From Pseudomonas frederiksbergensis (GTDB lineage Bacteria > Pseudomonadota > Gammaproteobacteria > Pseudomonadales > Pseudomonadaceae): a stretch of 64,000 nucleotides of DNA. Where the stretch lies: positions 175,976 to 239,975 of the forward strand of contig NZ_MOBP01000021.1 in assembly GCF_003732665.1 (NCBI RefSeq), written 5' to 3'. The notes below the pieces were generated by a model. That model ran no database searches and had not been told where the DNA came from. It was given only the letters and a program-made list of their open reading frames with translations. Shown here piece after piece: positions 35,382-44,000 of the stretch. The position numbers and the translations under genes are program-made. Numbering within the stretch: position 1 is the stretch's first letter; each line of letters starts with the position of its first letter.

Positions 35382-35922
35382 GGTCTGGTGATCTCAGCGG
35401 CCATTCGGCCAACGCCCGATAGTGGCCCTTGTGGGATTCGAACAGCGTGAAGTGCTCCGCCCGCAGGATAAATTCGGGCGGTGTGGAGGACTCAGGCACC
35501 GGCAATCGATAGTCGCGCATCAAGGTCAGATGCGGCCGAAATTCCTTCGGCGAATCCTCAAACCCGAACGGCAACATTGCCTGCTCCAAACCGTAGACCA
35601 GCCGCAGCAACTCCGGTGACGCCTGCTCGGTGGCGAGCACCATCACACCATGCCTGCGCCACACCTCCACTCGATCCAGCACCACCCGCAACGCCACGCC
35701 CGGCACGCGGACCTGCGCCGCCGCCGTGCAGATATCGGCTATCTGCGCCACGCTCACCGCGCCCAAAAACATCAGCGTCAGGTGAAAGTTTTCCGCCGGC
35801 ACCGACCGACCGCTGCGCAGTTGCAGAGCACGGCGCCACTGCGCAATCGCCCGGCGCTGCTCGGGGGCGCAGTCCAACGCGAAAAACAGCCGTTTAAGCG
35901 GTTCATGGGATTCGTCGCTCAC
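35356..35922 (-). CDS. thpR: RNA 2',3'-cyclic phosphodiesterase (LigT/ThpR)
   Basis: The 188-residue 2H phosphoesterase has its two catalytic HxTx motifs in NFHLTLMFLG and FRPHLTLMRD. These enzymes open 2',3'-cyclic phosphates at RNA ends and were first described as RNA ligases. A GTG at 35931 lies within the ribosome site, so GTG 35922, eight bases after AGGAGG, is the better start. The 3' end overlaps a terminator of the opposite strand. It is divergent from the small gene at 35983. Confidence 0.88.
   Translation of the reverse strand: MSDESHEPLKRLFFALDCAPEQRRAIAQWRRALQLRSGRSVPAENFHLTLMFLGAVSVAQIADICTAAAQVRVPGVALRVVLDRVEVWRRHGVMVLATEQASPELLRLVYGLEQAMLPFGFEDSPKEFRPHLTLMRDYRLPVPESSTPPEFILRAEHFTLFESHKGHYRALAEWPLRSPDQKKAPEGA
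35358..35381 (+). terminator. Rho-independent terminator, plus strand
   Basis: AGGCGCC-CTCG-GGCGCCT followed by six more T. The stem lies inside the last codons of the opposing thpR gene. Confidence 0.85.
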
Positions 35923-35982
35923 ACCTGGCACCTCCTGGCATGCACGTTATAGTTGAACCAACCGAATCAACCGGAGGGCGCC

Positions 35983-36177
35983 ATGCGCGAGATCATCAGC
36001 AAAGAGCCATGGTGGGCGATGCCGCCGCAGCCCGGTCAGGACGAGGCCGAGCTGGAATGGGGCTGGCTGGTTCACTATAGCGAAGGTGAGCCGCGTTTCG
36101 AGTTCGTGCGGGAGCGGCCGACGGACAACGAGATCCGCAACCGCAAGAGTTGCAGGATCACCCCGGCACATGAGTGA
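35983..36177 (+). CDS. Small acidic protein of unknown function
   Basis: The product has 64 residues and starts at ATG 35983 with GGAGGG six bases upstream. It is rich in Trp, Glu and Pro (EPWWAMPPQPGQDEAELEWG) with a basic end. There is no signal peptide or membrane segment. I do not recognise a family. It converges on the DUF1428 gene. Confidence 0.6.
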   Translation: MREIISKEPWWAMPPQPGQDEAELEWGWLVHYSEGEPRFEFVRERPTDNEIRNRKSCRITPAHE

Positions 36178-36191
36178 TCCTGCGACGACCG

Positions 36192-36551
36192 TTACGCTTG
36201 CAACACAACGTTGAAGCCGCCAAAGACCATGCGCTGACCATCGAACGGCATCGGATTGACGTCCTGTTGCATGCGCGGGTCGACCATGACTTTCTGCATC
36301 CCGGCATCGCGGGTGGCCTTGTCGGGCCAGACGATCCAGGAAAAAATCACGGTTTCGTCTTCCTTGAGCTTCACGGCCATCGGAAACGACGTGACCTTGC
36401 CGTCGGGCACGTCATCGCCCCAGCATTCGGTGATGCTTAGGGCGCCCGCCTCTTTGAAGATTTTGGCGGCAATCTCGGCGTGCTTGATGAATTTTTCCCG
36501 GTTGGCGGTGGGGACTGCGGCGACTAAGCCATCGATGTAAGACATGGTCAT
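36192..36551 (-). CDS. DUF1428 family protein
   Basis: The 119-residue protein matches the DUF1428 ferredoxin-like fold across its length: SYIDGLVAAVPTANREKFIK at the start, ITECWGDDVPDGKVTSFPMAV in the centre, and DARGMQ-like and FDGQRMVFGGF-like motifs at the end. The function is unknown; members resemble dimeric alpha-beta barrel proteins. Two starts are possible. ATG 36551 overlaps the upstream stop as ATGA. ATG 36545 lies seven bases after AGGAG and is better placed. It is translationally linked to the lipoprotein gene upstream. Confidence 0.88.
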   Translation of the reverse strand: MTMSYIDGLVAAVPTANREKFIKHAEIAAKIFKEAGALSITECWGDDVPDGKVTSFPMAVKLKEDETVIFSWIVWPDKATRDAGMQKVMVDPRMQQDVNPMPFDGQRMVFGGFNVVLQA

Positions 36552-37633
36552 TCTCCTGCTGGGGGTTGAGGGTCGATCTGCTGGTTAGTCGAACCCGGCG
36601 GGCGCCAATCGACAGCACCGCTGCCCGAACTGACCGACGGTACTTCGGCGCTCCCCGCCAGGTTGCCCTCGATTTGCGCAGCCATGTACAACGTGCCCGC
36701 CATCACCCCGGTGGTCGGGTTTTGCAGCAGTTTGGTCCAGGCTTTGTCGAAGGTGTTGCCCAGGCTGCTGCGGATCAGCGCTTCGCTGTCCGGCCGGTCG
36801 CTGGCCTGGATGATCGCGCGGATGCCCGCCACACCCACGGTGATCAGGCCTCCGGCCAATTTGCCCGCCGCCGCGGCCACGGCACTGGCGGCGCCACGGG
36901 TGGGCATTTCTGCTTCCATCCGTTGACTGGCACGCTTGGCCACCGGCGCCATGGCGGTTTCGGTTGAATCCACCCCTTTATCGCCCCCCGCCTTGTGGAT
37001 CTTGTCGATCAGCGCCGCGTAGGCCGGCAGGGTGTTGAGCGGCGCGGTGTGCACCACTTGATACAGCGAAGCGTTGCGGGCCGGTGGCGGCCCGAGGGCT
37101 ATCGCCGGGATTTTCTGCAGACGCCCGTTGAGTTGCGCCATCGGTATGCCGTGGCGCTGGGAAATTTTCTGCAATTCTTCCTGGAGGATGTCGACGTAGA
37201 ACGCCGTGGCCAGGCCGAGGATCGCGTCGGGATCGATTTCCACCGCCACCGGCGCCAACACCCGTTGCTGGTATTGATCCAGCAGATAAGCCGCCAGGCG
37301 CTTGGCCGAGGCGTCCTGTTCGCCCTGGGAACTGATCGTGTACCAACTGACCTTCATCGACAGCCATTCCTGGGTCCAGTAACTGCTGAACCAGGGAATG
37401 AAGTTCTCTTCGGTCAATTGATAGACCCGGGTGCGCCAGTAATCCATGGCGCCATGGGCGTAGATCCTGGTCTGTTCGGTGGCCGATTGCGACGCGGCGA
37501 CAATCTCCCGGTCCACCTGTTGCCAGGTGCTCGGCGACACCACCACGACCGGCGCTACATCAGGCGCACGCGTAGACGTGGCGCACCCCGCCAACACCAC
37601 CACCACGGCGACGATCAGCGAACGCAGGTTCAA
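36548..37633 (-). CDS. Lipoprotein of unknown function
   Basis: The 361-residue product begins with a very short lipoprotein signal (MNLRSLIVAVVVVLAGC), with Cys at residue 17. The start codon is TTG at 37633, with AGGA about ten bases upstream; no later start leaves the signal intact. A Gly/Ala-rich helix (ASAVAAAAGKLAGGLITVGVAG) near residue 260 could be a membrane or packing segment. The family is not recognised. It shares a 4-bp overlap with the DUF1428 gene and so is probably in the same operon. Confidence 0.75.
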   Translation of the reverse strand: MNLRSLIVAVVVVLAGCATSTRAPDVAPVVVVSPSTWQQVDREIVAASQSATEQTRIYAHGAMDYWRTRVYQLTEENFIPWFSSYWTQEWLSMKVSWYTISSQGEQDASAKRLAAYLLDQYQQRVLAPVAVEIDPDAILGLATAFYVDILQEELQKISQRHGIPMAQLNGRLQKIPAIALGPPPARNASLYQVVHTAPLNTLPAYAALIDKIHKAGGDKGVDSTETAMAPVAKRASQRMEAEMPTRGAASAVAAAAGKLAGGLITVGVAGIRAIIQASDRPDSEALIRSSLGNTFDKAWTKLLQNPTTGVMAGTLYMAAQIEGNLAGSAEVPSVSSGSGAVDWRPPGSTNQQIDPQPPAGE

Positions 37634-37754
37634 GATCGCGGTGTCCTACAGTCGTTGCCGGGCGAAATGCCCGGTGCTCATAAGACTATTGAGTTGAGTA
37701 TAGGTGGAGGGTTTTGGCCGTTCGTCTGGAGTTTGTGCTGTGTTCTTGAGGCCG

Positions 37755-37850
37755 CCTTCGCGAGCAAGCCCGCTCCCACAGTGGGTCGGGGTGACAACAA
37801 TCGGTGAACGACGCAAAACCCTGTGGGAGCGGGCTTGCTCGCGAAGAGGC
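37755..37850. repeat. REP doublet, arms in the reverse order
   Basis: The right-hand arm (GCCTTCGCGAGCAAGCCCGC) comes first and the left-hand arm second, with a 27-bp spacer. The rest of 37634-37986 shows no other gene. Confidence 0.95.
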
Positions 37851-37986
37851 CCGCCAGAACGATGAAAATATTTTCACCATCATTCCCGTCGATATTCACC
37901 ATCGCAACGAATGCCTTCCGCAAAAATACCGTCCGGCGCAGGATCGCCCCATACCCAACCCAAACCCCGAATCGGAGGGGCACATC

Positions 37987-38091
37987 ATGTTGATCCATCT
38001 CCTGACCTGCCTGGCCCTGACCGCCGTCACCCTGACCCTGTTTTCCCGTTTCTTCCTGGACATCGGCCAGACCGAGGAGCACTCGTCATGA
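37987..38091 (+). CDS. 34-residue single-helix membrane peptide
   Basis: ATG 37987 has GGAGG eight bases upstream, and the product is MLIHLLTCLALTAVTLTLFS followed by RFFLDIGQTEEHSS. It has one hydrophobic helix with a short acidic tail. Its TGA stop overlaps the next ATG (ATGA), which strongly supports translation. I do not recognise the family. A longer frame from 37804 runs through REP sequence and is not credible. Confidence 0.65.
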   Translation: MLIHLLTCLALTAVTLTLFSRFFLDIGQTEEHSS

Positions 38092-38348
38092 TCCGTATCG
38101 TCACTCTGGCCGTGAGTTTCCCGGTATTCGGCACCAACTACTATTCGCAACACGTGGTCTCGCGCAAAGAGATCGCGCTGGTGTTCGACAAACAGTTCGA
38201 AGACTTGCTGATGCCCGCAGCGGCTAATCACTTCAGCAACGAAGTGGTCGGGCTTAACGACCAGTTCCGCTTTTTGAATGATGTGCTGGTCGAGCATTTG
38301 CTGGACGCCGAACTGGCCCAACAGTCATCTCGCCAGTTCACGTTCTAA
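38088..38348 (+). CDS. Small protein of unknown function, coupled to the 34-residue peptide
   Basis: The product has 86 residues and starts at ATG 38088 in a 4-bp overlap with the gene before it. It is soluble-looking, with a hydrophobic start (MIRIVTLAVSFPVFGTNYYS) and a charged helical end (LNDVLVEHLLDAELAQQSSR). The family is not recognised. The pair converges on the small lipoprotein gene. Confidence 0.6.
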   Translation: MIRIVTLAVSFPVFGTNYYSQHVVSRKEIALVFDKQFEDLLMPAAANHFSNEVVGLNDQFRFLNDVLVEHLLDAELAQQSSRQFTF

Positions 38349-38354
38349 CTGACG

Positions 38355-38609
38355 TTACTTGCCCAGGTTATGATTCATCAAACCGGGCTGTTGATTGGCG
38401 CTCTGCCATTGACGCAAGTTGTCGCAGCCCTTCACGTTGACTTCAGCCAAGTGGCTGCGGGCATCACAGGTCATTGACCACTTCTGCCGCAGCGATGGGT
38501 ATTTGATGAAATCCGCGCGGGTGGGTGGTTCGCAGCCGGACAGCGTCGCAGCGCAGATCAGCATGGCGGCCAGTTTCCAGGCGGCCGGGTAGCTCACGAT
38601 TGATTTCAT
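38355..38609 (-). CDS. Small lipoprotein (EexN-like in style)
   Basis: The 84-residue product starts at ATG 38609 with AGGAAACC upstream. Its signal has the lipobox LSGC with Cys at residue 26. The mature part CEPPTRADFIKYPSLRQKW, followed by a Cys-containing helix, recalls EexN-type entry-exclusion lipoproteins in size and layout, but this is weak. No conjugation genes are nearby. The upstream frame to 38918 is REP translation. Confidence 0.7.
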   Translation of the reverse strand: MKSIVSYPAAWKLAAMLICAATLSGCEPPTRADFIKYPSLRQKWSMTCDARSHLAEVNVKGCDNLRQWQSANQQPGLMNHNLGK

Positions 38610-38717
38610 GATGGTTGGTTTCCTGTTGAGGAAGCCCAATGCTATGAGTTGAATGGTCCTACTGGAAGAGCCACTTACATGGCATTTCATAGGGCCATTT
38701 TTTTGGACTCTGAAGAC

Positions 38718-38790
38718 GCCTTCGCGAGCAAGCCCGCTCCCACATTTGAAATGCATTCCCCTGTGGGAGCGGGCTTGCTCGCGAAGAGGC
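38718..38790. repeat. REP doublet, short spacer, reverse order
   Basis: GCCTTCGCGAGCAAGCCCGC, then after 18 bp CTGTGGGAGCGGGCTTGCTC. It lies in the 307-bp gap before the lactate permease gene. Confidence 0.95.
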
Positions 38791-38916
38791 CCGCAAAACC
38801 ACCCCCCCTCACCAAGCCATGCCCCTAACAGGACAGCGGCCAAATGCCACCTATACTCCACGCAACCAACCCCGCAAAGGATCTGCGCCTCCAACAATAA
38901 AAAGCAGAGGTGGAAC

Positions 38917-40680
38917 ATGGTCTGGCAGCAAATCTACGACCCGTTCGGCAACCCGGTGATCTCGACCATCATGGCAGCAGTGCCGGTGGTGGTGATGCTG
39001 GCCTCCCTGGCGTTTTTTCATATCAAGGCGCACATGGCGGCCCTGCTGGCGCTTGCCTCCGCCTTGCTGATCGCCATCTTCGCCTTCGGCATGCCGGCAA
39101 ACATGGCCGGCACGGCAGCGCTGTTCGGCGCGGCCAACGGGCTGCTGCCGATTGGCTGGATCGTGCTCAACATCATCTTTCTGCATCGACTGACTACCGA
39201 GAACGGCTCGTTCAAGGTGCTGCAGGATTCCCTTGCCCGCATCACCGACGACCGGCGCCTGCAATTGCTGCTGATTGCCTTCTGCTTCGGCGCGTTCTTT
39301 GAAGGCGCGGCCGGATTCGGCACGCCGGTGGCGGTCACCGGGGCGATTCTGATTGGCCTCGGTTTTTCGCCACTCGCCGCCTCAGGCCTGGCGCTGATCG
39401 CCAACACCGCGCCCGTGGCCTTCGGCGCCCTCGGCACGCCGATCATCACCCTGGCCAAAGTCACCGGGCTGGATGAGATGGAGCTGTCGATGATGGTCGG
39501 GCGGCAGTTGCCGTTCTTCTCGGTGCTGGTGCCGTTCTGGTTGATCTGGGCCTTTGCCGGTTGGCGCAAGATGCTGGAAATCTGGCCGGCGATTCTGGTG
39601 GCCGGGGTCAGTTTCGCCGTGCCGCAATTCATCGTGTCGAACTACCACGGACCAATGCTGGTGGATGTGATCGCCGCGTTGATTTCCATGGCCTGCCTGA
39701 CCGGTTTCCTCAAGGTCTGGAAACCCGCCACCGTGCACACGTCAGCCGCCCTGTCAGGACGTGTCGACAACTCGAAAATCGACCCCGAGCACGAACAAAA
39801 ACCCGAGGCCAGCGCGACGTTTGCCAGCGACGCCAAACCGGCGGTGATGCGCGCGTGGATGCCGTGGATCATCCTCACGGTGTTCGTGTTTGCCTGGGGC
39901 ACCCAGGGTTTCAAGAACCTGTTCGATACCCGCGCCGTGGTCGATCCGCAAACCCATTCCGCCACCCTCGACCCGCAGGGCAAACCGTTGCGCGAGGCCA
40001 ACCCGATCTTCTCCCCCGCCCTGACCTTCACCACCCTGCACCAGCAAGTCGAGAAAGTGCCGCCCGTGGTGCCAGCGCCGAAAACCGAGGATGCGATCTA
40101 CAAGTTCACCTGGTTCACCGCCACTGGCAGCGGCATTTTCTTCGCGGCGATCCTCGGCGGGTTGCTGATGGGTTATTCGATTCCGCAACTGGCGCGCCAA
40201 TACCTGCGAACGTTGTGGGTGGTGCGTTACTCGCTGATCACCATCGCGGCGATGCTTGCCCTGGGTTACCTCACGCGCTATTCGGGACTGGACGCGACCA
40301 TGGGCCTGGCCTTCGCCGCCACGGGGATTTTCTACCCGATGTTCGGCACTCTGCTGGGCTGGCTCGGCGTGGCGCTGACCGGTTCGGACACCGCCTCCAA
40401 CGTGCTGTTCGGCGGCTTGCAACGGGTGACCTCGGAACAACTGGGCATCAGCCCTGTGTTGATGGCCGCCGCCAACAGTTCTGGCGGGGTCATGGGCAAG
40501 ATGGTCGACGCCCAGTCGATCGTGGTCGCCTCCACCGCCACCCGTTGGTACGGCCATGAAGGGGAAATCCTGCGCTACGTGTTCTTCCACTCCATCGTGC
40601 TGGCGATCCTGGTCGGCGGGTTGGTGACATTGCAGGCGTATGTGGCGCCGTTCACGCATATGGTGGTGGGCGGGCATTGA
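38917..40680 (+). CDS. lldP: L-lactate permease family transporter
   Basis: The 587-residue LctP/LldP-family transporter has about 13 helices. Signatures include the FFEGAAGFGTPVAV loop, NTAPVAFGALGTPI, GSDTASNVLFGGLQ and the closing SSGGVMGKMVDAQSIVVAS. It imports lactate or glycolate with protons. ATG 38917 has AGAGGTGG upstream; the frame from 38653 begins in REP sequence. No lactate dehydrogenase gene is beside it. The cytoplasmic loop at about 270-300 is longer than in E. coli LldP. Confidence 0.92.
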   Translation: MVWQQIYDPFGNPVISTIMAAVPVVVMLASLAFFHIKAHMAALLALASALLIAIFAFGMPANMAGTAALFGAANGLLPIGWIVLNIIFLHRLTTENGSFKVLQDSLARITDDRRLQLLLIAFCFGAFFEGAAGFGTPVAVTGAILIGLGFSPLAASGLALIANTAPVAFGALGTPIITLAKVTGLDEMELSMMVGRQLPFFSVLVPFWLIWAFAGWRKMLEIWPAILVAGVSFAVPQFIVSNYHGPMLVDVIAALISMACLTGFLKVWKPATVHTSAALSGRVDNSKIDPEHEQKPEASATFASDAKPAVMRAWMPWIILTVFVFAWGTQGFKNLFDTRAVVDPQTHSATLDPQGKPLREANPIFSPALTFTTLHQQVEKVPPVVPAPKTEDAIYKFTWFTATGSGIFFAAILGGLLMGYSIPQLARQYLRTLWVVRYSLITIAAMLALGYLTRYSGLDATMGLAFAATGIFYPMFGTLLGWLGVALTGSDTASNVLFGGLQRVTSEQLGISPVLMAAANSSGGVMGKMVDAQSIVVASTATRWYGHEGEILRYVFFHSIVLAILVGGLVTLQAYVAPFTHMVVGGH

Positions 40681-40688
40681 TTCATCCC

Positions 40689-40733
40689 GGTTCCCTGCGC
40701 CCGCGAGCCCTATTTACCGGGCGGCAGGGAACC
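40689..40733 (+). terminator. Strong hairpin after the lactate permease gene
   Basis: GGTTCCCTGC (40689-40698) pairs perfectly with GCAGGGAACC (40724-40733), but no T-run follows. It may be an RNA-stabilising or Rho-independent-like end. The remaining 270 bp to 41011 show no gene and should hold the promoter of the next one. Confidence 0.5.
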
Positions 40734-41010
40734 TTCGCTGCCGCCGCTTATCCCTTGATAATCGACTAAGCTTAAAAGACTGAGCCAGTGTGCCCGAGCG
40801 CATCAATTGGTCGACTCAGTCCCCCGAAGTAACGTCCGCCCGATTTATGTTTAGAATGCTAAATTTCTTCGCCACTTAGTGGGCGCTAGCAAATGCATGT
40901 CGCTGATTGCATTGCAGTCATAAATTCACCCTGCCGATGATTCCACGAGGCAGGCGCAAGCCTAATCATTTATGTCGCGGCGCAGGACGTCGCCTTTTCA
41001 AGGCTCAGGC

Positions 41011-44000
41011 ATGACCACTTCATCCGACCCATCGTCCAATGTTGCCGATTCAAAGCAACACCCGCTGCACCCACTCGATTTTGGTGTGGTCGGCATTGGC
41101 GCGTCTGCCGGTGGTCTGCAAGCGATCAAACTGTTTTTCGAAAACATGCCCCAGGACAACGGCATGGCCTTCGTGATCATTCTTCACCTGTCGCCGGATC
41201 ACGAAAGCATTGCCGACCGGATCATCCAGGAATCGACCCAGATGCCGGTCCTGCAGGTCACCGAAACGGTGCCCATCGAACGCAATCATGTGTATGTGAT
41301 TTCCCCGGCCCATCGCCTGGCGATGAATGACGGCAATCTCGAAGTCAGTCCCTCCGACCCGCGACTGGGCCGCACCTGCGCCATCGATCTGTTCTTCCGC
41401 GACCTGGCCGATGTGCACCGTGAACGGGCGTTTTGCCTGGTGTTGTCGGGCACCGGTTCCGACGGCGCGGTGGGTTTGTCGCGCATCAAGGAACAGGGCG
41501 GCGTGACCCTGGCCCAGGCGCCGGAAGACGCCGAGTTCGACGGCATGCCCCGCGCAGCCATCGACACCCAGATGGTTGACCTGATACTGCCCGTCGTGGA
41601 AATGCCGCAAAAGCTGTTGGAGTTGTGGCGCAATGCCCAGGCCATTTCCCTGCCCGCCGCCGACGACACGGACCAGCAAACCATCGCCACGCTCGCCGAG
41701 CGCGACGCGGTGGCCTCCGAACAACTGCTGCGCGATGTGCTGATCCAGTTGCGCGCCGGCACCGGCCATGACTTCAAGCACTACAAGCGCGCCACCGTGT
41801 TGCGCCGGATCGAGCGGCGGATGCAGGTCACCGCGCAGCCGGACCTGGCTTCCTACTATCGCTATCTGTTGAGCAGCCCCGAGGAAACCAAGGCGTTGCT
41901 GGCCGACATGCTGATCGGCGTGACCAACTTCTTCCGCGACCGCGAAGCGTTCGAAGCCCTGGAGCGGGACGTGGTGCCACAACTGGTCAGCGCCGCCGTT
42001 TCGGCCCACCCGGAAAAAGAAGAAATCCGCGTCTGGTCGGCGGGCTGCTCCACGGGTGAGGAAGTCTATAGCCTGGCGATGCTGGTCAACGATCAGATGC
42101 AACTGGACGCCAGTCAGGCGTCGTTGCAGCTGTTCGCCACCGATATCGACGAGCGCGCCATCGCCGTCGGCCGCAGCGGCACGTATCCGCAGGCGATCAT
42201 CACCGATGTGCCGCCGACGCGGTTGCGTCACTATTTCACCAAGGAAAACCAGCACTACCGGATTCGTAAGGAAATCCGCGAAAAAGTGCTGTTCGCCAAG
42301 CACAGCCTGTTGTCCGATCCACCGTTTTCGCACATGGATTTGATCGTCTGCCGCAATCTGCTGATCTACCTGGATCGCGAAGTACAGCGCGAAATCCTGC
42401 AGATGTTCCACTTTGCCCTGCGCCCGGGAGGCTTCCTGTTCCTGGGCACCTCCGAGAGCGCGGATGCCTGCCACGACCTGTTTGCCCCGGTCGATAAACG
42501 CAACCGGATCTTCCGGGCCAAAACGGGCGCCGGCAACAGCCGGCGTGCCCCGACCATGCCCCGTGGAGGCTATGTGCGAACCGACATTACCCGCCAGGCA
42601 CCACCCAGCAGCAAGCCGCGCAAACTGTCGTTTGCCGACATCCACCAACGCGCCCTTGAACACTCCGCACCGCCAAGCATGATCGTCGACGCCAATGCCG
42701 ACATCCTGCACATGAGCGAAAGCGCCGGGCGTTTCCTGCGTCATGTTGGCGGCGAGCTGTCGCGCAATTTGCTGACGTTGATCCTGCCGGATCTGCGCCT
42801 TGAGCTGCGCACCACGCTGTTCCAGGCGCAACAAGGCAGTCAGATGGCGAAGTCCCGGCCGGTGGTGATCAAGCGCGAGGAACGCAGCTATAAGGTCGGC
42901 CTTGTGGCGCATCCTTACCGCGACGAAGACTCCGACAGCGAGTTCGTGCTGGTGATGTTCGAAGAGATTGAAGTCGACGCCGCCGACGCTGCCACCGGTG
43001 ATCCGCTGCACTCGGAAAACCAGGTGTTGTCCAGCCTTGAACGGGAATTGCAGCGCACCAAGTTGCAGTTGCAGGACACCATCGAACAGTCGGAAGTCTC
43101 CAGCGAAGAGCTCAAGGCTTCCAACGAAGAAATGCAGGCCATCAACGAAGAACTGCGTTCGGCTACCGAAGAGTTGGAGACCAGCAAGGAAGAGTTGCAG
43201 TCGATCAACGAAGAGTTACTGACGGTCAACTTCGAGCTGAAAACCAAAGTCGAAGAAACCGACAAGATCAACGATTACCTGACCAACCTGATCGCCTCCA
43301 CCGACATTGCCACGGTGTTCGTCGACAGCAGCATGCGCATCAAATGGTTCACGCCCCGGGCCACGGATATCTTCAGCATGTTGCCGGTGGACACCGGACG
43401 CTCGCTGCTCGACATCACCCATCGCCTGGATTACGAAGACCTGGCGGGCGATGCCGCGCAGGTGTTCGAGTCGCTGAACATGATCGAGCGTGAAGTCAGC
43501 AGCACCGATAACCGTTGGTACATCGCCCGCCTGCTGCCCTACCGCTCCAGCGCCGATCACATCGACGGCACCGTGCTGACCTTCATCGACATCACCAAGC
43601 GTCATGCCGCCGAAGAAGAACTGCGCATGGGTGAAGAGCGCATGCGCCTGGTGGCCGAGAGCACCCGCGACTACGCGATCATCACCCTCGATGAACTGGG
43701 CATCATCACCACTTGGAACAAAGGCGCGGAACTGATCTTCGGCTACCGCAAAGCCGAGGCCGAAGGCGCTTATTACGACTTCATTTTCTCGCCGGAAGAT
43801 CGCGCCGCCGGCGTCCCGGAAAACGAGCTGCAAACGGTGCGCACCCACGGCCGCAACGAAGACGAACGCTGGCACCTGCGCAAGGACGGCAGCCGTTTCT
43901 TCTGCAGCGGCGAAGTTACCCTGCTGCGGGGCGACAACCTGCAGGGCTACGTAAAAATCGCCCGGGACCTGACCGGGCACAAGCGCCTGCACGAAGAGCA

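Noticed and set aside
41050..43011. 653-codon minus-strand frame opposite the CheB-CheR gene
   Set aside because: It is a shadow of a gene with intact catalytic motifs.
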